Shown here: piece by piece, positions 56,658 to 64,000 of the stretch
Position numbering within the stretch: position 1 is the stretch's first letter
Layout: every line of letters starts with the position of its first letter
DNA from: Setomelanomma holmii
Lineage: Eukaryota; Ascomycota; Dothideomycetes; Pleosporales; Phaeosphaeriaceae
Reading direction: 5' to 3'
DNA length: 64,000 nt
Assembly (NCBI GenBank): GCA_010015745.1
Contig: ML978164.1
Span: 420,583-484,582, forward strand
Notes under the pieces: generated by a model
Databases searched by the model: none
What the model saw: only the letters and a program-made list of their open reading frames with translations
Told to the model about the DNA's origin: nothing
Program-made: the position numbers and the translations under genes

Positions 56658-57311
56658 CATTGAGCCTCTGAAAATCGGGTGCTCCTGCAACGTAAGGTGA
56701 AATGACAGCGCAATTGGAATCTCAACCAGTGCACAGCATTGTGTGAGCAGCTTCGACTTCACTCTTGATATGGGCGGTTCCGCGTTCTGGAGAAGGAAAA
56801 CAGCGCACTCAGCTACCAGCAAAATTGGCAAGGCTGTGTAAAATTGGCAAGGCTGTGTACAACTTGACGGGCGAATGAAGCCGCCTCCCACTTGGGTCAA
56901 ACGGTTTTCTCTTTGGTCAATGCGGCACTTGTCCCACAATTTCTCATTGTTTCGGACCTTGTCCATCTCTCTCATAGTTAATAAGAGACGGTTTTAACCT
57001 TCCCTAGAGCGTGAAAAAACGACTATTGCTTGCATCTTCAGCCTTGTTATGAAGATTCAGCCACACAGCTCGCATCGGGTTTGGCGCTATGCGCGATGCA
57101 AGCGTGACCTTACGCATCAAGAGCTGACATCTTCAGCCTTTGTCGCTGGCTCCACTTTGGAGGTGCAACCGCTGCGCTCCTTCGCTTCTTTCTGTTGTAC
57201 ATGCCACTATCACACCCTGACAAGATCCGTCTTCGCCACGATCCTGGAGGCGACCAACCTTATCGCTGTAGCACCGTCGTCAGACCGGGCTGAGACTACT
57301 TCAGCCTTGTC
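56658..57311. other. Intergenic with a short duplication
   Basis: It holds a 19-base direct duplication (56822-56859) and otherwise nothing recognised before the HET pseudogene. Confidence 0.4.
56822..56859. repeat. 19-base tandem duplication
   Basis: AAATTGGCAAGGCTGTGTA occurs twice back to back without mismatch. This is probably a slippage product. Confidence 0.9.
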
Positions 57312-59280
57312 ATGGAAACTCCGCGCACAAAGTACTCCTACGCACCTTTGGAAAAAACGCGACAGGAGATCAGACTCCTTCATCTCTTGCCCCGAGCGCA
57401 AGCGACAGCGGATGCTGAGGCGCCATGTGTTGCGGACGACGGCATTGTTTCACGCACCCAAGACGAAATCTGCTGTGAACTAAATGCTGTGTCACTTGAC
57501 GAAACCCCGTCATACGAAGCGCTGTCATATGTATGGGGCGACCCAACGACTACGCATCACGTTGTGCTCGACGGACTCAAATTCCCTGTGACTGCGAACC
57601 TCCACACTGCGCTCGCGCATTTGCGATTACGGTCCACTACACGTACGATTTGGATTGAACGAAGCGCCCAAGTCCAGCAGATGGTCGAGTTTTTAGTTCA
57701 GCGTCAACAGTTGTGGTGTTCCTCGGACCTACTTGGTGTCAGCCTAGCACCTCAGTTCACACGGTACACTGTGAACTGCATCTCACGTGACTCTGTTAGT
57801 CACCTGCTCACTCATCTGGTTGTGTATATAATCGCTCGCAGTAGCTCTCTCAATACAACAACCTTCTGCCTCATTCATACCTGCCTTGTGCTCCCACATC
57901 CAACACTTGGAAGGGTTCCAATGTCGCGATGGAATTCATGGAGACAGTTAGCTAGAATCCAGGCTTACATTACGATGAATTGTTGAACCTCTAGACTAAC
58001 ATCCATACCTTGGACACACTCATGGAAGACCCGGTTGATCACTTCAACAAGTTCTTTTCCTTTCCATGGCTCGAACGAATTTGGACTGTTCAGGAATATG
58101 TTCTTGCACAAAGCGTGATATTCCAATGTGGGATTAAACTTGTAAGTGGCGACGCAGTTAGAGGGTTCAGGGGCCGTGTAGGCTCTCCTATAGATTGTTG
58201 TCGTGGACGTTTCTGGCAGGGCTTACAGGGCTTATCGTTCTGGCCCTGAATCACTCCGTGCTTGGTGAAAACTGGACTACAGGTAGTGTCCATGTTTTGT
58301 TACTGTTTATTCCACATCGAAAAGCCCGCGATCCCCGGGACAAGGTATACGGGATCCTGAGCTTGGCACCCCCATCCTTACGCACCAAGCTAGTCGTCGA
58401 CTACGCCCTATCGGCACGAGAAATCTATCTCAACTTTGTAGATTCAGCCATAGCGTCTGATGGAAACCCGGAGATACTGAGTCATATTATCGGTGAACAA
58501 AACTTGGACTTGACGCCACCATCTTTTGTACCTAACTTGGTGGCACCATTACTTCCACAAGGTCAGCTGCTAGTGACATCACGCTGTAAACTGATTTCGG
58601 AAGCGGTATATAACGCGTCAAGCGCAGCCCCAGCGATCTGGACAATTGTTGGTGGTGCTGCTTTCGCAAGCGGCGTGTGCTTCGATACTGTCACATACGT
58701 TGACCACGATGATCAACAATTTGAACCCGGGTCGTCGGACAAAAGTCTGTTTACTTTATGGACTTGAGCCATGGAGAGAAGTCCGTATACTTCGCAATCG
58801 GCTGCTTGGTGGCGAAACCTATGTGGTGGTGTCATCATGCTTGGCAGCGAGTCAGAATCGTTTTGTCGACGAGTTGGGGCATTAGATCTGCCTATGTACC
58901 TCAAGTCAGAGCTGGATCTAAGCACTTTCGCCGATTGCGTATGCATTGATCCCGAAGTCGAACATTTTCGTAACGCTACCGATGTCGTCAGAGCCGGCCG
59001 CTGCTTCGTTATCACAAGGAGAGGTTACATCGGATGGGCTCCAGTGGGTTCGATGACTGGTGATCATGTCATGATCTTGCCAGCAGGGAGAGTGCCCTAT
59101 GTCATGCGCTCCGTCTTGAGTAACGATCAGAAAGATGTCAGATCAGAAGTGGGCGGCTCAGAGCTCATAGACCTCCAAGAAGAACGTATATATAAATTCC
59201 TGGGAGACGCTTATGTCCATGGTATCATGCACAGCGAAGGCTATGATGAAGCAAGACTCGAAGGCATGAAAATAGTATGA
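57312..59280 (+). pseudogene. HET-domain (heterokaryon incompatibility) protein, decayed
   Basis: ATG 57312 opens METPRTKYSYAPLEKTRQEI and continues with the classic HET start (PSYEALSYVWGDPTTTHHVV, LHTALAHLRL, RTIWI). The central Asp-Ala-Ile-Cys-Ile-Asn-Gln motif that should follow IWI is missing: the sequence jumps straight to ERSAQVQQM. The frame then shifts (VVVFLGPTW continues in another frame near 57710-57740), with stops to about 58010. Later pieces lie in different frames: FFSFPWLERIWTVQEYVLA near 58050, DPRDKVYGILSLAPPSLR near 58340, and a C-terminal stretch at 58771-59280 with GYIGWAP and FLGDAYVHGIM. Full-length HET proteins trigger cell death after fusion of incompatible hyphae; this copy cannot encode one. 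Confidence 0.85.
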
Positions 59281-59400
59281 ATTTACACACCAAGCCAAGA
59301 TATGCCGGCTCGTCTTGTGTCACGAGGTACATTGCCAGAACACTGGTTCAACTTAACCGTCGCACCACCCTGCTCATAGCCGTGGGTTATTGCAGAGTCG

Positions 59401-60271
59401 TTAGTGCCGTACCGATGTGTAAAGCGTTATCTGGCCAACGAAAAAGACGATGATGGAACCTAGCGCAACGACTGTGTATGTAATTGCCACCTATGACGAT
59501 CAGCGCGTACTTTACCTCGTCGGTATCGCCTTACCTTCGTGTTATCGTCCCATAGGCTTGGCCTCTTCAGATGGGCCGTCGCACTCCATACATGCAAAAA
59601 CATCCCCACGATCATACACAATGTCGCCGTCGTAAGGAACATCACCGGCATCTGCCACGTCATGACCTGCAATAAGCTCGGCGTTTTACGACCCGTCTTT
59701 TTAGAGCGGCGCTGCTCTCCGTTCCTTTTGGCTAGCAGCTTGCGGATGTTATCAAGTCCATCGCGGTGCGATGAGAGACGATGTAGCCGGACAGTCTGAT
59801 CAGCTGCGGAAAGAATGCTGAACAGGGAGAGAATAATGCCGCAGTACCAAGATGTACGGACAGACCATGGCGAAGATTTGCCATTGGGTAGGATGTTTGG
59901 CCAGCTCCCGGTCGAAGTGAGGACTCCCGCAAGAAGAGCGGACTGACGAAGGTCAGAGACGCGAAGGCGAGTCAACAAAGTGATGTACATACAACAACAC
60001 CCACGAAGCTCAACTCGCTTAGCTTGTTGTCTCTCCATAATTTGGTCAATTCGTCCTTCTCCTTCTCGTCTTCGGTGTTGAGAAGGATTTCGATAGGATC
60101 GTAGGTCGACGCATCTGGCGCATAGATGCCACCACCAAGGAGCTGCAAGACCCACAAGACCGTCCATCTCTTCTGGTGCGTGCTACTCGATGACCCTTGT
60201 TGCGAAGTGTTGCCTAGCATGGGTGTTCGTTCACCGGAGCTACCGTCTTCAACGTCCTGGTTGTACGCCAT
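59401..60271 (-). CDS. Small multi-pass membrane protein of unknown function, 254 aa
   Basis: Three exons: 59993-60271 (MAYNQDVEDGSSGERTPMLG), 59516-59942 and 59401-59459. The introns are 50 bases (phase 0) and 56 bases (phase 1, GTAAAG donor, GCTGATC branch, GCTAG acceptor). Choosing this last intron lets the C-terminus end in a hydrophobic segment (SIIVFFVGQITLYTSVRH). Using the stronger GTAAGG donor 19 bases earlier gives a short non-hydrophobic tail instead. Hydrophobic stretches are at WTVLWVLQLLGG, VGVVSALLAGVLTS, WYCGIILSLFSILSAAD and MPVMFLTTATLCMIVGMFL. A basic loop carries LLAKRNGEQRRSKKTGRK. I recall similar ascomycete proteins with no assigned role. It is convergent with the HET pseudogene. 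Confidence 0.75.
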
Positions 60272-60616
60272 GTTGTCATCAGCTTTATGCAAGTCGCGTC
60301 GACAAGAACACAGTGTCTTTGTGGTCGTAAATGAGGAAAGTACACAAAAGCGACGTCGAGATTAATGTACCTGTGCTGCCAATTATGCAAAGTACCCAGG
60401 TGACCGATGACGTACAGCCGCTCCACCAACCGTTCGTGCGGGGATCTGCTTTGCATCTCCAAGCCTTCTTCATCACGCGACACATTACCACATACAGCGA
60501 CCTGGGGTTCAGAAAGACGAGATATCTATTGCATTAGCACCCGCATTCTACAGCATGAACCATATCAATTCTGCGTTGTAGACAAAGACCGGTGAAAGTG
60601 AACTAACCAACCAGAC
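60272..60616. other. Intergenic, nothing recognised
   Basis: Promoter side of the membrane-protein gene and 3' side of the transposon-split gene. No feature is seen. Confidence 0.4.
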
Positions 60617-60937
60617 TTACCATTCATCATCACCATCGCCATCCAAGCCCGAACCCAAACATGTACCACCAGTATACCATCCTCCATACTCTTCATCCAT
60701 ATGTTTGTAGATTTGACTAGTACTGAAGGCCTTCGCACAAGCCCAACACCAGTCTGTGCCGCATCGCGGCATCTGGCATTTCATATGGTCGTACCCCATG
60801 GTCTTCTGTGTGGGCACCTTACTGCCTGGATATTCCTTCGCGGGACAATCGAGCTCTTGTCTTGTTGTTGCGGCTGCTCGTAATCGACGCTCTGCTGCAA
60901 GGCGTGCTTCGGCGTTGGGACGTGCGGCCACCAATAC

Positions 60938-60980
60938 CGTGCCCGTGCGCGTGATGCCCCCCTTCGCGTGCTGCCCGCCC
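60938..60980 (+). repeat. Left terminal inverted repeat of the transposon
   Basis: Starts CCGTGCCCGTGCGCGTGATG directly after TA and pairs with 63029-63071. It differs from the right end at positions 6, 34 and 35. Confidence 0.9.
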
Positions 60981-61088
60981 CCAACAACATGAGCGCAGTA
61001 GAAAATTGAAGCTCTACTGTCGCCTACAGTAGCTATTATCACGAGATTCTGTGGTGGAGTACTAAGTAATGCTTGCAATCAATTTAGC

Positions 61089-62960
61089 CTACTTATATTT
61101 GGTAGGAAGCTTGACTTTGCGCCCACTGGTGGTAGTTCTGGTTGGTAGTAGTGGTGTAGGCTTAGCAGCAGAAGTACCACTAACAGCAGGTTGCGCACAA
61201 CGTGCTCTCTTTACCTTTAACCTAGCCTTTTGTGAGGCTGCTCTCTTGCCTCTTTAGGACAATTGTACAGCTTTTTTAAGCAGTTGCAGCGTCTCCTTCT
61301 TCCAGTTTTCTGCGCTAAACTTCAAGCTTCTCTGCAGCCTTCCTTTCCTTCTCTTTCTTCTGCTCTTCTTTAGCTGCCTCTCTTGCTACATGCTTCTCTT
61401 CAGCAATCTTCTGCTTGTACAAGGAGTTTTAAGCTCTAAGATCCTTCATCTTAACTTTTTTGAGCTGCTCCTCTCTCTCTTCACGTGCTCTCACGCTCTT
61501 ACGAAATTTTCGCTTCTCTAACCTTTCTAGGAGACCAGGATTAAGCTCCTCTATAGTACTCTTGACGCTGTTGAAGGTTAAAGGCTTTGCCCTTCTTCTG
61601 GTGTTTTATCTTGGCAACAAGAGCCTCCTTTAAGCCCTCGTTCTTATGCTTAATAAGCTTATTTTCTACCTAAAGATAGTAGAGAGAGTGACCTAACTTC
61701 TTTGCTTTAATTAAAGCTAAGTCCTTTACAGTAACGTAGAGCAGTTTAGAGAGCTCTCTCTAGGTCTCCTTACCTTACTCCTTGTCGCTTTAAGAGCTCT
61801 TATTTTCATTTGAAGTCTTCTTTTAGACGGGCTTGAGTATAACGTCTCTGTTAGCTGGAGAGATGCTAGTGGCTTTAAAAGACTAAAGGATACTAGATTC
61901 TTTAAAGAAGGCAACGTAGGCAGCCTAAAAGAATAGAAAGAAGTCGCCTTTCTTAACTATAATAAGGCCTTAGATAAGATGAAGGTGTTAGAAGAGCTCT
62001 GTAGAGTAGTTGCTAGAGAGAAGCTTAAACATCACTACATCAAGTGGCTGAAGAGTATAAGTAGAGTGAGGCGTAAAGATAGCTAGGAGAATTCGATTCT
62101 TGTCACAATAATTGATAAAATCTATAGTAAGATGAGATCTGTGGCCATCTACTATAAGCAATCAGTATGCCTGACGCGCTTTTTTCTTAGTGTTTCGGTT
62201 GAATACCTGCTCAAGCCAGGCTAATCCCAGATCGTTATTGGTCCATCCTAAAGGTGATAAGGCCATAAAGACGTTGTGTTGGCCTACTTTGACGTCCTCT
62301 ACCTAGCTTGATTGCAGCGTCTTTCTATGGTAGATAAGAGCAGGCAGAAGAGCTGATCTATCAGCACAAATTGAAGCTAGAACTGTCACCCACTCTCTTG
62401 AGCCATCTTGCAAGGAGGCAGTAGCTTGCCCTTGCTGCCACAAGTACTTGCTAAAGATCCTCTTTAACCTAGAGGTGACACTAATTAGAAAGCCCTTCTT
62501 ATTCATATTGTACGTGTGCTGAGGCTCTACTTGATACTTGTCAATTTTAGAGTGCAGGAGATCGAAATACAGCTTGTATTTATCCTCAGAATCAGTCTGG
62601 TGCCTCACACAGTCTATCCTAGTGGTCTAATTGCTGTAAGCTGGTTCTTGTAGTTGTTGACAAAATGGGTAACCTAGCTCTTGCTAATGTCCTCCTTAGC
62701 TACAGCAGAGGCGATATTTTGTATCATTTCTCTTGTGGGTGGAAGCCCTTGTTCTGTTAAGTCTCTAATGTACTGTACAAGCTCTAGCTGTTTTTCTAGG
62801 CTAAGTTTCTTCTAGCTGATTGCCTTGGCTTTAAAAGAGCCTGTCTTGCTCTTGTGCCTTTAGCTGAGTGTAGAGTGATCTACGCTAAACTAATTTGCAA
62901 CTTCAGTGTGTGTAAAGTCATCTCTTAACTTACGCAATTTAATTGCTGTAATTGCATCTT
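61089..62960 (-). pseudogene. DDE transposase of the pogo-like element, RIP-damaged
   Basis: Reading from about 62960 leftward: an N-terminal helix-turn-helix region (IEDAITAIKLRKLRDDFTHT, VDHSTLS, KLSLEKQLELVQYIRDLT), then a still-open 101-codon segment at 62303-62608 (YNMNKKGFLISV, RIFSKYLWQQGQATASLQDG, ICADRSALLPALIYHRKT). The LIVDGHRSH block lies near 62140, then FTPHSTYTLQPLDV and a Lys/Glu-rich tail to 61089. The first catalytic Asp is lost: the family's NMDEKGF is NMNKKGF here, two G-to-A changes. Numerous TAG/TAA codons stand where Gln or Trp is expected. Fot1-type transposases are otherwise about 500-600 residues. This one cannot be functional. Confidence 0.88.
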
Positions 62961-63028
62961 CAATAAGACTTATATTAGTAGAGAAAAGTCGTGTTGAATG
63001 TGGGGTGTAAGATGCGTCTTGTTGTTCT

Positions 63029-63071
63029 GGCGGGCATTACGCGAAGGGGGGCATCACGCGCACGGACACGG
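63029..63071 (-). repeat. Right terminal inverted repeat of the transposon
   Basis: Reverse complement begins CCGTGTCCGTGCGCGTGATG and ends at the TA at 63072-63073. It pairs with 60938-60980. Confidence 0.9.
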
Positions 63072-63420
63072 TAGAAATTGCTGGGCTTCTTTCTCTGCGA
63101 CACGCGCTCGTTGCAGAGCTGACTCCACGCAGTCCTCACAAGTCCAATTCTCAACAGCAGGTGGCGCGCCACGGGCGCATTTTCGTTCCATGTAGCGACA
63201 CGCTTTCCCACAGTCGTAGCACCATGCATAGATTTAGTGGCCTCGATCCTCCGCCGCTTGTCGCACGTTGGCAACTGCGTGGTTACCTTTGCCATATGCA
63301 GCAAGTGTGCGTGCAGTAGGTGGACGACGACAAAAAGGGCAGAAGACTGCAGCAGTATTATACTGCTCGTAGCAGTAGCTACGTCACAGGGGTGTTTTGA
63401 GTCGGAATTACTGCTCATAG

Positions 63421-64000
63421 CTTGCCTCTGATTGGCTGAAGGAGCTCGAGAACTGTGAATAGCCTACTTAGGAGCTCTCTTTCTAGTCGCTCTTTGTTAC
63501 CAACTTTGTAAGCTCATGCCTTATGAATCCCCGAGGGGATGGCCCTGAGGGCCCTTCCCCTCGCTCATCGCAATTTCGTAGCTTGCTAACTAACAGGGGT
63601 TGTGCACAACGAACACCTGCGGGAATGCCCCCTCAGCTATTGTTTGGGCCTGAAGGCCATTTTTCTTTGCCTAAAGAGGCCTATGCGTGCTTACTGCAGA
63701 GGCTATACTGTATACGTACTCACATGCTGCAGAGGCTATACCCCTATTTATTATCATTCTATAGTAAACTTCTAACAACACTCTTACATTACAATATTCT
63801 ACAATATAACTACTATTACAATATTACAACTATCACTCTACTGCTGTTTTCCTATAACGATATACATATACACGCTATGTTTACCTACCTCGCGGCGTAC
63901 AAAGTTGTCAGATTCAAAGGGGTTCTTGATGATGTTGATAACTGATGTGTATTGATCCTGTGTTCGTCTGAACTCTGACCAGCGGGTTTTGGTGTTCCCC
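63421..64000. other. Repeat-like, partly AT-rich end region
   Basis: A short GC-rich part contains CCCCGAGGGGATGGCCCTGA-type palindromes (about 63529-63562) and a 14-base repeat TGCAGAGGCTATAC (about 63695 and 63729). It is followed by a strongly A/T-rich stretch (63736-63860) made of TACTA/ACAATA-like motifs. It looks like another decayed repeat, perhaps an LTR or MITE, that continues beyond the window. No coding sequence is supported. Confidence 0.4.

Larger units (their letters stand above)
60938..63071 (-). mobile_element. Pogo/Fot1-like DNA transposon, 2134 bases, inactive
   Basis: The ends are 43-base inverted repeats matching at 40 of 43 positions (60938-60980 and 63029-63071). They are flanked on both sides by TA (60936-60937 and 63072-63073), the target duplication of the Tc1/mariner-pogo superfamily. 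Inside, on the minus strand, a Fot1-type transposase can be followed in one orientation but is riddled with TAG and TAA stops. The interior is clearly more A/T- and TA-rich than the flanks. The inverted repeats themselves are GC-rich and well preserved, so a transposase supplied from elsewhere could in principle still recognise them. The element interrupts a cysteine-rich gene. Confidence 0.92.
60617..63420 (-). pseudogene. Cysteine-rich (RING/IBR-like) zinc-binding gene split by a transposon
   Basis: The right flank (63072 to about 63420) reads on the minus strand as a cysteine-rich protein: FCPFCRRPPTART, YAWCYDCGKACRYMERKCAR, NWTCEDCVESALQRA, ending VAEKEAQQF. The left flank (60617-60937) continues in the same frame when the element and one TA are removed: LVAARPNAEARLAAERRLRA, then ELDCPAKEYPGSKVP, DHMKCQMPRCGTDWCWACAK and IYKHMDEEYGG. 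The last part resembles the second RING of RBR-type ubiquitin ligases (CxxC plus HxxC/CxxC pairs). The right half also has in-frame TGA and TAA codons further upstream. The gene was therefore either already decaying or has introns I could not place. Assignment to RBR ligases is tentative; splitting by the insertion is well supported. Confidence 0.65.

Noticed and set aside
62975..63418. 147-codon minus-strand frame starting MSSNSDSKHP
   Set aside because: It crosses the transposon end and is out of frame with the cysteine-rich reading that continues on the other side of the insertion.

Overview
The window looks like nuclear DNA of a filamentous ascomycete (Pezizomycotina), most likely a Dothideomycete. 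The signs are short spliceosomal introns (about 40-82 bases, one of 162) with GT..AG ends and CTAAC/CTGAC-like branch sites, CFEM, HET, CAP, Zn2Cys6 and fungal-N families, an F-box-like DLPxELRD family, a fungal ubiquitin-like-domain protein, and a pogo/Fot1-type transposon with RIP-like decay. The class is inferred from family content, not from a marker gene. No rRNA, tRNA or CRISPR was recognised.

Layout. 0.5-2 kb: a small secreted eight-cysteine protein and a decaying tandem array of the same unit. 3-8 kb: a full-length ABCA-type ABC transporter. 10.8-16.5 kb, all on the minus strand: a CFEM membrane protein, a second cysteine-rich single-pass membrane protein and an amino-acid permease. 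16.7-20.5 kb is a graveyard: an unidentified decayed gene, then a divergent pair made of a broken short-chain dehydrogenase and a broken Zn2Cys6 regulator. 20.7-27 kb: an LRR protein, an NAD(P)-binding epimerase-like protein and an F-box/LRR-like protein. 29.9-33.5 kb: three DLPxELRD-family paralogues, one intact and two with TGA lesions at or near the tryptophan/exon boundary, one of them behind a perfect 14-base x 9 minisatellite. 34-39 kb: a CAP/PR-1 protein with a GPI-like tail and a proline-rich, coiled-coil ubiquitin-like-domain protein. 40.9-47 kb: a divergent pair, a sodium/calcium-exchanger-family protein and the condensin kleisin Brn1. 48.8-56.7 kb: a fungal-N-domain protein, a phosphate-type MFS transporter and an intracellular GH43 enzyme. 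57-64 kb: a HET pseudogene lacking its central motif, a small intact membrane protein, and a 2134-base pogo-like element with TA target duplication inserted into a cysteine-rich zinc-binding gene.

Most intact genes are housekeeping or transport functions and do not form one pathway. The accessory content (secreted array, dead regulator/dehydrogenase pair, HET remnant, transposon insertion) shows recent gene birth and loss at the two ends and near 17-20 kb. I found no convincing new multi-gene system. The most unusual structure is the secreted cysteine-rich tandem array at 0.5-2 kb, where every repeat keeps a phase-0 intron of 57-58 bases just before a CC or YC motif.
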